From NCBI RefSeq assembly GCF_000980885.2, contig NZ_LBDA02000081.1:1-37624 (forward strand): 37,624 bases of DNA, written 5' to 3'. This DNA is from Streptomyces malaysiense. Its GTDB lineage: Bacteria > Actinomycetota > Actinomycetes > Streptomycetales > Streptomycetaceae. The position numbers and the translations under genes are program-made. A model generated the notes under the pieces. It was given only the letters and a program-made list of their open reading frames with translations, was not told the origin of the DNA and ran no database searches. The first letter of the stretch is position 1; each line of letters opens with the position of its first letter. Positions 1 through 7,714 of the stretch are shown in pieces.

Positions 1-145
1 CGCGCTTCCTAAAACACGGCCTAGCCGCCTCGGACCTCCCAATGCCCGGTCTGCGGAACGCTATCCTGCCCTCGAACCGCCGGGCGGCGGCCGTGTCCCC
101 GGCCAGGGCCCGCCTCGACGGGTGTGCAGGGGGGGAGACTGGACT

Positions 146-793
146 TTGACAAGCAGCGTCTTGGCCGCCGTTCCGGGGCAGGACGAGGCAGCCGCCGCGG
201 TCGCCGTCGTCGACTTCAGTAATCTGTGCCCAGCGCCACGGTCGGACGCAGACGTGTACGACGGACTGCACGCGGTAGATCGCGTGGTGCGCCAAGCCAT
301 GAAGCAGCACTGGCCGAGTGTCTCCGATCTGCATCTGCGCCTATACGGGGGGTGGCTGTTCCGCAACGGACGGGCGACCAGGCAGTGGGAATGGGCGTTG
401 CCGCTCCTTGCCGACTTCCGCACCCGGCGCGATGGCCTGCGGGTCGAGCCGGAGCTGGCCCATTCCTCGGCCTGGCAGCCGGGCACCCGCATCCTGGGTA
501 CTTTCCGCACCGCTCGGGAGGCCGATCCCGGCCGTCCGCCTAGGGCTGCACAGAAGATGGTCGATGGCCTGATCGTCGCCGACTCGCTGCGCTACAGCCT
601 GGAGGGTAAGCCGACCGTCCTCGTGAGCGACGACGACGACGTGTTGCCCGGCCTGCTGGCCGCCGCCGCGCGCCCTACCCGCAGAATGATTTGGCTCCGC
701 AAGCGCGCCCCAGGCCAGTCCTGCAACGACCAGTGGCTTACGGGCCATTCGAACATCGAGATTTGTCACGCACCAGGATGGCCAACATGGTAA
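146..793 (+). CDS. NYN-domain (PIN-like) putative ribonuclease
   Basis: This 215-residue protein starts at a TTG preceded by GGGGGAG at nine bases; an upstream GTG at 122 is the alternative start but lacks a clear binding site. The pattern fits the NYN/PIN-like nuclease fold: a first strand ending in an acidic residue, AVVDFSN (Asp23, Asn26), a helix with KMVDGLIVADSLRYS in the middle, then a strand LVSDDDDVLPGL (acidic cluster about 162-165) followed by IWLRKRA. NYN proteins are metal-dependent RNases, and the acidic residues would bind Mg2+. The stop overlaps the start of the following NACHT gene, so the two are probably co-translated and work together. No C-terminal RNA-binding domain is seen. 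The fold call is good; the substrate is unknown. Confidence 0.7.
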   Translation: MTSSVLAAVPGQDEAAAAVAVVDFSNLCPAPRSDADVYDGLHAVDRVVRQAMKQHWPSVSDLHLRLYGGWLFRNGRATRQWEWALPLLADFRTRRDGLRVEPELAHSSAWQPGTRILGTFRTAREADPGRPPRAAQKMVDGLIVADSLRYSLEGKPTVLVSDDDDVLPGLLAAAARPTRRMIWLRKRAPGQSCNDQWLTGHSNIEICHAPGWPTW

Positions 794-3030
794 GTGCCGA
801 TGTGACCGCGTTCGCCGATGAATTGCGAGCGGACCTGCTGACCTTTGTGGACCCGGGAACGGAACCCGAGATCACGGCTCGGGGCGGCGGGCTTCTCGTC
901 CGCTGGTCGCACGACTTCGATGAACGCGAGGCGACGGTCAGCTGGGACCGTGCCCGCGAGCAGTGGGTCGTCGAGCACGATGGCAAGCGCGTCGACTATG
1001 CGGCCTTCGTTGCCGGACCAGATCTGGCCGACCTGCGAGCCCTGGCCAAGAACATCGTCCAGGTCCTGGGACGCCGTCGCAGCGACCGCTACGTCCCGGG
1101 TCGCGCCCACCTCTCCGGCGGTGCCGACGAGGATGCTGCGACGCTTGTCGAGCGTTCCTCCGTGCCCGAGGACGAAGCAACGAAGATCGTGTTTGTCACC
1201 GGTGACGCCGGCGCTGGCAAATCGCGGATGCTGTCCGAGCTGACCTACGAGGCTGCTGTCCGCTATCTGCGGGGCGAGAGTGACTACCTCTACCTCAACG
1301 TCAGCGCTCAGGGCCGCGGGCTAGCGCGACTCAACGAGGCGCTGGCGACCGAACTTCAGGACCTACGGGCCAGGATGACGTACCACTCGGTGGCCCGGCT
1401 GGTACGGCACGGTCGACTGAGGCTCATTGTCGACGGCTTTGACGAACTGATCGGCGGACAGGGCAGCTATGAGGAGGCGTTTGGCTCCCTCGCTGGCTTC
1501 ATAGAGGAACTGGACGGCCGTGGTTCAGTGATCGCTGCTGCCCGCAGTGTCTACTACGAGCAAGAGTTCCTCGCCAGAACCAACAGCAGCTCGGAACTCG
1601 GCTCCCTGCTTTGGTCGCTTGTCCCGGTAGAGATGCGGCTGTGGGGCACGGTCGAGGTCGAGGCTTACCTCCAACACTTTTCCCCAGATGTCCGAGATCG
1701 GGTGCGCGCCCTGCGCGACAGCCCCGATGCGGAAGGCACGCTGCTGGACAAGCCGCTGTTCCTGGCACGGACCTGCGAGCTGATGGAGGCGGAGAACCAG
1801 TCCATCGAGACCGGCCGCCCGCTGCTCGCGCAGCTCGTGGACGCTTACGTTCAGCGCGAGGTCAGCAGCAAACTGGTCGGTCAGCACGGTCAGTACCTCA
1901 GCGGTGAGCAGTACGTCGAACTGCTCAAGGAGATCGCCATCGAAATGTGGCGCCAGAAGACCCGCGAACTTAACCGCTCTACCCTCCACGACCTGGTGTC
2001 AATCTTTGCCCAGGTCCACGATCTGCCCACTGAGGCCCAGCAAAACCTCATCGACGCCGCGCCTAGCCGCGCCATGCTCATGCTGGGCACCAAGCCCGGC
2101 ACCGTCGCCTTCGAACACGACCTGTTCTTCGGCTTCTTCCTGGCCAAGCCGGTCGAGGAGGCCCTGGACCGGGGCAGCCAGGAGGCCGCCTCTATCCTGC
2201 GCCGTGCCAACCTCCCCGTGGAAGCCGCTCGCGCGGCGGTCGGTGGCATTGTTGAGTCCGGCACTAGCGGCCAAGACATCCTCTCCGTGCTCGCTCTGGT
2301 TGTCGACCCGAACGACTCCTTCGCGGAGGTGGTGGGCCGAAACGCCGGCACCCTAGCGGCGGAGGTCCTGCGACTGCGCGGGACGGCTGAGCCCGACCTG
2401 ATGGTGCAAAATGTGACGTTCGCGGATGCCGACACATCGGGCCTCGCGGTCCGCGGAGCGTCCCTGGCCAATGTCCGATTCGAGCGTTCCGACCTGCGCA
2501 ACACCCGGTTCGAGTCGTGCGTCGCGCAGGGCGTGACGTGGCACCTGGTGGTGATCGATCCAGAGACCACCCTGCTCGACTTCACGGGCGTCACTCCCGC
2601 GGACTTCGTCGGATTGCGGGTGGCTGGCAGCCAGGGCGTCGAGCAGGACTTCGTCGCTTCGTCGATCCTGCGGCGGCTCCAGGATTGTGGCCTCGGAGCT
2701 GATGTCGACGAGGTGAGGACGCGCGACGTCGCCGACGGTGTAGTGGCGGTGGTCGAGAAACTAGCTCGGCACTACTCGCGCTCTAACATGCTCTGCACCG
2801 ACGACGGCGCCATCGGCTCTGTCATCGATACCCCCGTTTGGCAACGGGTGATCCGCGCGGCGGAGGAGTCCGGCGTGGTGCGCCGGGAGCCACGGGCGAC
2901 GTCTGGTCGGCCCAAGACCTTCTACCGACGGATGGTCCTGCCGGAGACGCTGCTGGCTGGCCTCGTCGAGGATGCCTCGGTGCCGCATGCCGTCGCCGAC
3001 TTCTGGAGCCGCCTGACCGAGGCTGCCTAG
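787..3030 (+). CDS. NACHT-family STAND NTPase with pentapeptide repeats
   Basis: This 747-residue protein starts at an ATG preceded by AGGA at eight bases and overlaps the NYN gene by seven bases; ATG 778 is the alternative. Residues 1-130 are an unrecognised N-terminal domain. Walker A is GDAGAGKS (139-146) and Walker B is LIVDGFDEL (DGFDEL 216-221), the NACHT form of the motif. A helical region follows, then pentapeptide-like repeats at about 540-578 (NVTFADAD, GASLANVRFERSDLRNTRF) and a C-terminal segment (about 660-730) that could be a winged helix. NACHT ATPases are signal-sensing oligomerising switches, and bacterial ones can be anti-phage proteins. This one has no fused nuclease, so the NYN partner is the likely effector. 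No transmembrane segment is evident. Confidence 0.75.
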   Translation: MVSADVTAFADELRADLLTFVDPGTEPEITARGGGLLVRWSHDFDEREATVSWDRAREQWVVEHDGKRVDYAAFVAGPDLADLRALAKNIVQVLGRRRSDRYVPGRAHLSGGADEDAATLVERSSVPEDEATKIVFVTGDAGAGKSRMLSELTYEAAVRYLRGESDYLYLNVSAQGRGLARLNEALATELQDLRARMTYHSVARLVRHGRLRLIVDGFDELIGGQGSYEEAFGSLAGFIEELDGRGSVIAAARSVYYEQEFLARTNSSSELGSLLWSLVPVEMRLWGTVEVEAYLQHFSPDVRDRVRALRDSPDAEGTLLDKPLFLARTCELMEAENQSIETGRPLLAQLVDAYVQREVSSKLVGQHGQYLSGEQYVELLKEIAIEMWRQKTRELNRSTLHDLVSIFAQVHDLPTEAQQNLIDAAPSRAMLMLGTKPGTVAFEHDLFFGFFLAKPVEEALDRGSQEAASILRRANLPVEAARAAVGGIVESGTSGQDILSVLALVVDPNDSFAEVVGRNAGTLAAEVLRLRGTAEPDLMVQNVTFADADTSGLAVRGASLANVRFERSDLRNTRFESCVAQGVTWHLVVIDPETTLLDFTGVTPADFVGLRVAGSQGVEQDFVASSILRRLQDCGLGADVDEVRTRDVADGVVAVVEKLARHYSRSNMLCTDDGAIGSVIDTPVWQRVIRAAEESGVVRREPRATSGRPKTFYRRMVLPETLLAGLVEDASVPHAVADFWSRLTEAA

Positions 3031-3078
3031 GACTGCTTCGACAGCTTCGCAGGCGAGGAATATAGCTCTGACCTGCTA

Positions 3079-3125
3079 CGAAGCGCCCGGGTCGGCTTCG
3101 GCTGGCTCGGGCGCTGCTTCGTTTT
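3079..3125. terminator. Terminator-like hairpin between the NACHT gene and int
   Basis: CGAAGCGCCCG pairs with CGGGCGCTGCTTCG (one bulged T) around a GC-rich loop and is followed by GTTTTC. It lies between the converging 3' ends of the NACHT gene and the integrase gene and could serve both strands. Confidence 0.55.
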
Positions 3126-3157
3126 CAGGTCCGCGCGTGAACGGATGTGTCCGTGAC

Positions 3158-4702
3158 CTACGGACCGGTTGCGCCCTCGTCGGATGAATCGTTGGCGGTC
3201 GGACGCGACCGGGGGATCAGCTTCGCTGCTTTCTCGGCGATCTCACGGTCCAGCTCCGGGAGCAGGCTCGTGTACGTGTCCGAGGTCAGCGTGATGGTGG
3301 AGTGCCGGAGCGTCTCCTTCACGGTGTGGATATCGCCGCCGCCCCCGTGCGTGAGCGTCGCGGCCACGTGGCGCAGGTCCCGCAGCGTGACGGGCGGCAG
3401 GTCGGTCGTGGCGAGGATGCGGCGGAAGGTCTCCGAGACCGTCTCGGGATGAAGCCAGGAGCCGTCCTCCTTCGTGAAGACCTTGCCCGTGTCCTGCCAG
3501 GCGCCGCCCCAGTCCGCACGCTCCTTGTCCTGGCGGGCCTTGTGCTCGCGCAGCACCGCGATGTTCATGCTGTCGAGCGCGATCGTGTTCGCGCTGCCGT
3601 CCGTCTTCGGCTCGGACTCGTAGAGGTCCCAGCCGTCCACCACGATCTCCTTGGCAGGGGTGATGAGGCCGGCGTCGAGATCGATCTCGTGCCAGTCCTG
3701 GCCGACCGCCTCACCGCGCCGGAGGCCACGGGTGCCCATCAGGTGGAAGGCCGCGTACAGACGGTCGCCCTCTGCGGCGTCGAGGAAGGTGCCGAACTGC
3801 TGCGGGGTCCACACCATGACCGGGCCGGGGATCTCGCCCGTCTCGCGCCAGCGCCGGATCCGCTCCGCGGTCCAGAGGAGGGGCTTGGGGCGCCTACCGG
3901 ACTCCAGCTCGACGTGGGAGGCCGGGTTGAAGGTGATGAGCTGCTGGGCGATCGCGGAGTTCAGCGCCGCGCGCAGGGTGCGGCGGATCGCCTGCCGGGT
4001 GGCCGGGCCGGTGATCTTCCGGAACGGCTTCATCTCCGCCAGCTTGGCCCGTTCGACCGCGAGGAGCTTCCGCTCGGCTCCCACGGGACGTCCGGGCTTG
4101 CTCGGCTTGCAGCGGGCGATCTGCTCGCGGCGGGCCTCGTTCTCGGCCGCGATCACCTCGTTCTCATCGGCGATCGTGTCGAACATCTCCACGAGGTGGC
4201 CGACGTTGAGCCGGTCGAGGCGTACATGGCCGATGTGCGGCTTCAGGTGAACGCGGATGTGGGAGGCGTAGCCGTTGAGCGTGGTCTTGCGGCGCTTCTT
4301 CGCGGCGAACCACTGGTCGAGCCACTCGCCGACGGTGAGGCTGCCACGGAGGGCCAGGCCCGCCCTGAGGCGGCGTTGGGTCTCCTCGATGGCCGGCAGC
4401 GGGGCTTTCTCGGCTGCGACCTCCTCCAGCATGGTGACGAGGCGCTGGAGGCTGTCAGGGTCGTCCTTGTCCGCCAGGGCGAGCAAGGAGCGCACGTGGT
4501 CGAGGTCGGCCTGAGCGTCCTTCAGGGACTCATAGCCGGCGCGGCTGAAGGAGCGGCGGGTGCCGTTCTCGCGGGGTGGCAACTCCTGGCGTATGGAGTA
4601 GTAACCGTGCTTGCGGCCCTTGCGCTTGGGGCACGAGGCGCCGAGTTCCTTGCCGGTCTTCGGGTCGCGGCAGGAGCAACGGCGGTAGGTGGAGCCCTTC
4701 AA
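3158..4702 (-). CDS. int: Tyrosine recombinase (integrase)
   Basis: This 514-residue phage-type integrase catalyses site-specific integration and excision of the element. The start is taken as TTG at 4702, with GGAGG seven bases upstream; it overlaps the stop of the HTH gene in a TTGA, implying translational coupling. The N-terminus carries a cysteine-rich arm-binding segment (RRCSCRD...SCPKRKG). A core-binding domain follows (TVGEWLDQWFAAKKRRKTTL), then the catalytic domain with GLRRGEAVGQDW (Arg I), TLRDLRHVAATLTH (Arg II), LRHSTITLTSDTYTS (His/Trp box and Tyr nucleophile). The usual HxLRH box reads RDLRH here, with Arg at the first His. The gene points left, towards the presumed attL and intact tRNA outside the window. 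Confidence 0.92.
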   Translation of the reverse strand: MKGSTYRRCSCRDPKTGKELGASCPKRKGRKHGYYSIRQELPPRENGTRRSFSRAGYESLKDAQADLDHVRSLLALADKDDPDSLQRLVTMLEEVAAEKAPLPAIEETQRRLRAGLALRGSLTVGEWLDQWFAAKKRRKTTLNGYASHIRVHLKPHIGHVRLDRLNVGHLVEMFDTIADENEVIAAENEARREQIARCKPSKPGRPVGAERKLLAVERAKLAEMKPFRKITGPATRQAIRRTLRAALNSAIAQQLITFNPASHVELESGRRPKPLLWTAERIRRWRETGEIPGPVMVWTPQQFGTFLDAAEGDRLYAAFHLMGTRGLRRGEAVGQDWHEIDLDAGLITPAKEIVVDGWDLYESEPKTDGSANTIALDSMNIAVLREHKARQDKERADWGGAWQDTGKVFTKEDGSWLHPETVSETFRRILATTDLPPVTLRDLRHVAATLTHGGGGDIHTVKETLRHSTITLTSDTYTSLLPELDREIAEKAAKLIPRSRPTANDSSDEGATGP

Positions 4703-5385
4703 AGGCGTTCCTCCGGGGTGGTTTCGGTATCGGGTTCGGGCGGGTCGACGTCGCGCAGGGCGGGTGGCAGAGGAGGTGGGGTGGCCCCCTCCTCGCGGAG
4801 GTCGCGGCGGAGGTAGCGGAGCCTGTACTTGGCCGAGACGGCCTGGTCTGCGTACTTGGCCTGCTGGCGCTCGGCTTCTTCCTTCTCGGCGCGGCTGGTG
4901 GCCGTCTTGGCCGCGAACCGGGCCTGTTCTTCCTCTTCGAGGGCGGCGAGAGCGGTGCGGACGAGGCTGGCGTGCAGTTCGAAGTCGGGGACCAGGCCCG
5001 CGTCGTGGCCGGGCACTTCTTCCTCGCCGGTGAAGCGCCGTAGGGCGTCCCAGGTGGGCGCGAGGTGCTGGAAGGGGAGTTCCTGGGTCTTTTCGACGTA
5101 GCCGACCGGGAAGATCAGGCAGACCGGGTACGTCTCCAGGGCGGCGGCCAGGACCATGACGTCCGCGAGGGGGAGGTTGGCCCGGCGGCCGGACTCCATG
5201 TTGGCGATCACGTTGCGCGGGATGGGATGTCCGAGCTGTTCGCACCGGTCCGCCAGGTCCTGTGCGCTCCACCCCATCTCCTTCCTTCTGCGCCGGACTT
5301 CGCCGGCGACGTTGGCCTTGATCCGGTCCGCCCACTCGGGGACGTCGTCCTCGTCACTTCCATCATCGAAACCACGTTGTGTCAT
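4699..5385 (-). CDS. HTH (XRE-type) regulator coupled to the integrase
   Basis: This 228-residue protein has a Cro/C1-type helix-turn-helix at about 25-85 (EVRRRRKEMGWSAQDLADRC, then PRNVIANMESGRR and LADVMVLAAALE). The C-terminal third is a charged helical region (LEEEEQARFAAKTATSRAE) that may form a coiled coil, and the tail is proline-rich. It ends in a four-base overlap with int, so it probably controls and is co-expressed with the integrase. A palindrome covers its own start codon (5378-5394), which suggests autoregulation. It is transcribed away from the excisionase-like gene, the common arrangement for a lysogeny-type switch in actinobacterial elements. The role as the element's maintenance repressor is inferred from position. 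Confidence 0.8.
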   Translation of the reverse strand: MTQRGFDDGSDEDDVPEWADRIKANVAGEVRRRRKEMGWSAQDLADRCEQLGHPIPRNVIANMESGRRANLPLADVMVLAAALETYPVCLIFPVGYVEKTQELPFQHLAPTWDALRRFTGEEEVPGHDAGLVPDFELHASLVRTALAALEEEEQARFAAKTATSRAEKEEAERQQAKYADQAVSAKYRLRYLRRDLREEGATPPPLPPALRDVDPPEPDTETTPEERL

Positions 5386-5394
5386 AAAGACACA
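5378..5394. promoter_or_regulatory. Operator-like palindrome over the repressor start codon
   Basis: TGTGTC-ATAAA-GACACA has two perfect six-base arms. It includes the ATG of the HTH gene (minus strand, 5385-5383) and faces the divergent excisionase-like gene. Binding here by the HTH protein would block its own expression and that of int. The arms GTGTC/GACAC recur at 5827-5845 with a longer spacer. Confidence 0.45.
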
Positions 5395-5481
5395 TTAGCT
5401 TGGCCATCCTGGTTGGTAGACGCCTGGAGCCGGACGTGATGACTGCGTTCGCCGAGGGCTGCATGGAAAGGGGCGCACTGC

Positions 5482-5721
5482 ATGCGCGACGACGCGATGG
5501 CCGGAGACTCGAAGGGCTCGAAGGGGATGAGTCGGGAGGAGGTACTCGCGCTCCCGGTGGCGGTTGACCTGGACACGAGCAATCGAGCGCTGGGGCTCGG
5601 CCGGAGCAAGGGCTATGAGCTGGCGAAGCGAGGCACCTACCCGTGCAAGGTGCTGCGCCTGGGCAACGCCTACCGGGTGGTGACCGCGGACTTGTGGGAA
5701 CTGCTGAGTCTGGCGGCGTGA
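5482..5721 (+). CDS. Small helix-turn-helix protein, probable excisionase
   Basis: This 79-residue protein starts at an ATG with AAAGGGG eight bases upstream. It has the MerR/excisionase-type winged helix common in actinobacterial integrative elements: VAVDLDTSNRALGLGRSKGY (recognition helix region about 30-47) then the wing PCKVLRLGNAYRVVTADLWELL. Such proteins bind near att sites and direct the integrase to excise the element; many are annotated only as helix-turn-helix domain proteins. It stands alone, divergent from the HTH repressor/int pair, 263 bases before the DUF3631 gene. The excisionase role is inferred from size, fold and position. Confidence 0.7.
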   Translation: MRDDAMAGDSKGSKGMSREEVLALPVAVDLDTSNRALGLGRSKGYELAKRGTYPCKVLRLGNAYRVVTADLWELLSLAA

Positions 5722-5826
5722 AGGGGCGGCAGCGTAGCAGACGGTTCTGCGCTGAGCTGACACAGAATCGCTGGACTGTTGCCGGGGGTGGACGTACTGT
5801 CCGTGTTCCCTCGGGGCACCGAGCGA

Positions 5827-5845
5827 GTGTCCCGACTCGGGACAC
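5827..5845. promoter_or_regulatory. Perfect palindrome upstream of the DUF3631 gene
   Basis: GTGTCCCGACTCGGGACAC has nine-base arms around a single central C, typical of a dimeric HTH operator. A related imperfect form (GTGTTCCCTCGGGGCAC) starts about 25 bases upstream. A further palindrome, GTTCAG-TCT-CTGAAC, lies at 5853-5867. All sit in the leader between the excisionase-like gene and the DUF3631 gene. Confidence 0.45.
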
Positions 5846-5871
5846 AGAGCGTGTTCAGTCTCTGAACGCAG

Positions 5872-5903
5872 CGAGCCTCCGGCGCGGCAACGCCGGAGGC
5901 TCG
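5872..5903. terminator. Thirteen-base-pair hairpin in the DUF3631 leader
   Basis: CGAGCCTCCGGCG, the loop CGGCAA and CGCCGGAGGCTCG form a perfect stem. No T-run follows, as is usual in streptomycetes. It could terminate transcription from the excisionase-like gene or act as an attenuator before the replication gene, whose start lies 81 bases further on. Confidence 0.55.
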
Positions 5904-5984
5904 GGAATCCCCGTCGCCCGCATCCAACGAACGATCCGCGCCGCTGGGCCTGCATGCCCGGCGGCGCAGAAGAGGAGCCACCTG

Positions 5985-7247
5985 GTGCAACCTGAGAACC
6001 CCGCGCCCTATTCCACCCCCGTATCCCCTGCCACCGCATGGCCGTCGGTCGCGGTGCCGGGCAAGCCCGACCAGGGCGAACCCGAGCACGCTGCGTCGGT
6101 CGCGGCGGCCGAGACCCGGGCGCCGGATCCGGAGCCGACCGTCGGCTCGGCGCTGCTGGACGAACTGCGTGAGCAGATAGCGAAGTTCGTGATCCTGCCC
6201 TCGCCGGAGGCGCTGGATGCGGTGACGCTGTGGGTGGCGGCGACGCATCTGCAGCCGGCCTGGCAGCACGCGCCGCGTCTGGCGGTGGTGGGGCCGGCGA
6301 AGCGGTGCGGCAAGTCGCGGCTGCTGGACGTGCTGACCGAGACGGTCCACGAGCCGATGCTCACCATCAACACCACACCGGCTGCGGTGTTCCGGTCGAT
6401 CACCGAGGAGCCGCCCACGCTGCTGGTGGACGAGGCGGACACCATCTTCGGCACGCCGAAGATGGCGGAGAAGAACGAGGAGATGCGCGGCCTGCTCAAC
6501 GCTGGCCACCAACGCAACCGCTACGTCACGCGGGTGGTCGGCAACGACCACACCCCGCACCGGTTCGCCACCTTCGCCATGGCGGCCCTCGCGGGGATCG
6601 GTGACCTGCCCGACACGATCATGGACCGGGCTGTGGTGATCCGTATGCGTCGCCGGGCGGAGGGCGAGCGCGTCAAGCCCTTCCGCTCCCGACGCGACAT
6701 CCCCGCTCTGCACGACCTGCGCGACCGGATCGCTGCATGGGCGAGGCCGCTGCTGGATGAGGCAGCGGACCTGGAGCCGGACATGCCGGTGGAGGACCGG
6801 GCCGCCGACACCTGGGAGCCGTTGGTCATCATCGCGGACCTGGCCGCCGGATCCTGGCCCCGTCGCGCCCGAGAGGCGTGCGCACGGATGGTCGCCGCAG
6901 AGGTCGAGGCAGAGGAGGACCGGCCCGGCGGAGCCCGAATCCTCGCTGACATCCGCGGGGTGTTCGTAGCCCAGCGCGAGCCCGACAGCCTTACCACGGA
7001 CGAACTACTCCACCAGCTCCGGCAGGATGCCGAGAGCCCCTGGGCGGAGTGGGGACGCAACGGGCTGAACGCCAAGGACCTGGCAGCGATGCTCCGAGAG
7101 TTCGACATCAGGCCCGGCAACGTTCGCCTCCCCGACGGAACCCAGCGCAAGGGCTACATGCGCAACAAGTTCCTCGACGCCTGGCGGCGCTACTGCCCCA
7201 CGGTTCACTCAGTGAACGGCGAGCCTGCCGCCCCCAGCACTGACTGA
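5985..7247 (+). CDS. DUF3631-domain ATPase, probable replication protein
   Basis: This 420-residue protein starts at a GTG with AGGAG seven bases upstream; an in-frame start further upstream would overlap the excisionase-like gene and has no support. The core is an AAA-like P-loop domain: Walker A GPAKRCGKS (103-111), Walker B LLVDEADTIFG (Asp149, Glu150), then a sensor-like stretch (NRYVTRVVGN) and an arginine-rich region RAVVIRMRRRAEGERVKPF. The C-terminal half is the DUF3631 domain proper, ending in a winged-helix-like segment (LAAMLREFDIRPGN...KGYMRNKFLDAWRRY). In actinobacterial elements such proteins take the place of RepSA or primase-helicase, so it probably opens or primes the origin. 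The iteron-like repeats directly downstream (7274-7610) fit as its target. Exact activity is not established. Confidence 0.75.
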   Translation: MQPENPAPYSTPVSPATAWPSVAVPGKPDQGEPEHAASVAAAETRAPDPEPTVGSALLDELREQIAKFVILPSPEALDAVTLWVAATHLQPAWQHAPRLAVVGPAKRCGKSRLLDVLTETVHEPMLTINTTPAAVFRSITEEPPTLLVDEADTIFGTPKMAEKNEEMRGLLNAGHQRNRYVTRVVGNDHTPHRFATFAMAALAGIGDLPDTIMDRAVVIRMRRRAEGERVKPFRSRRDIPALHDLRDRIAAWARPLLDEAADLEPDMPVEDRAADTWEPLVIIADLAAGSWPRRAREACARMVAAEVEAEEDRPGGARILADIRGVFVAQREPDSLTTDELLHQLRQDAESPWAEWGRNGLNAKDLAAMLREFDIRPGNVRLPDGTQRKGYMRNKFLDAWRRYCPTVHSVNGEPAAPSTD

Positions 7248-7259
7248 CCCTCGCATCCC

Positions 7260-7620
7260 CAGGTGGGCGTCCCTGCCGTCCCTGCCGTGATCCCGCAGGT
7301 CAAACGGCATGCAGGCAAGACGGCAACCGGGGACAAGACGGCAACACGATCATGCTGATCGCTGCCGTCGGGAGGACGCCGCCCGAAGCCGTCTTCTGCC
7401 GTCCCACGTGTCTTCGCCGTATCACCGCAGGTGAAAGCCCCACCGGTCAGGACCGCACAACGTGACAGTGCCGTCCTGACCGGCAGGGGACACGCCGAGA
7501 CGCCGCCGGTCGGCCGCCCACCTTAGAAGACGCCCAACACCCCGGTACGGCACATCAACGCCCCTGCCGTACCGGCCCTGACCTGCGCTTGCAACGGCCA
7601 AGACGGCAAGACGGATCACA
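7260..7620. repeat. Iteron-like heptamer array with two hairpins, candidate origin
   Basis: The gene-free stretch between the DUF3631 and DUF2637 genes has seven exact copies of GACGGCA or its complement TGCCGTC, starting at 7274, 7319, 7337, 7363, 7397, 7469 and 7602. Near copies occur at 7283, 7388, 7546 and 7565. Two copies sit in the longer unit AAGACGGCAAC repeated at 18 bases (7317, 7335). Two perfect 11-base-pair inverted repeats lie inside: CCGGTCAGGAC 7443-7453 with 7473-7483, and CCGGTACGGCA 7542-7552 with 7565-7575. Iterons plus hairpins beside a replication gene suggest an origin or Rep-binding region. No open reading frame here looks real. Confidence 0.55.
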
Positions 7621-7714
7621 CCGCCAAACCCCAGGAGCACCCCGCTTGACCCTCACCACCCTTACACCGACATTCACTCGTCGGGGGCACCGTCCCGACG
7701 AAGGACGGCTGCCG

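Noticed and set aside
3031..3157. The left attachment site next to the integrase 3' end
   Set aside because: No sequence like the tRNA 3' end (GTGGGTTCGAGTCCCAC) is present; only a terminator-like hairpin is found.
4703..5335. A longer integrase frame extending upstream to 5335
   Set aside because: The extra part overlaps the HTH gene in another frame, is rich in Arg/Pro/Gly as out-of-frame high-GC DNA is, and TTG 4702 has a good GGAGG and four-base overlap.
7260..7620. A CRISPR array in the repeat-rich spacer
   Set aside because: Repeats are 7-11 bases, in both orientations and irregularly spaced, with no cas genes.
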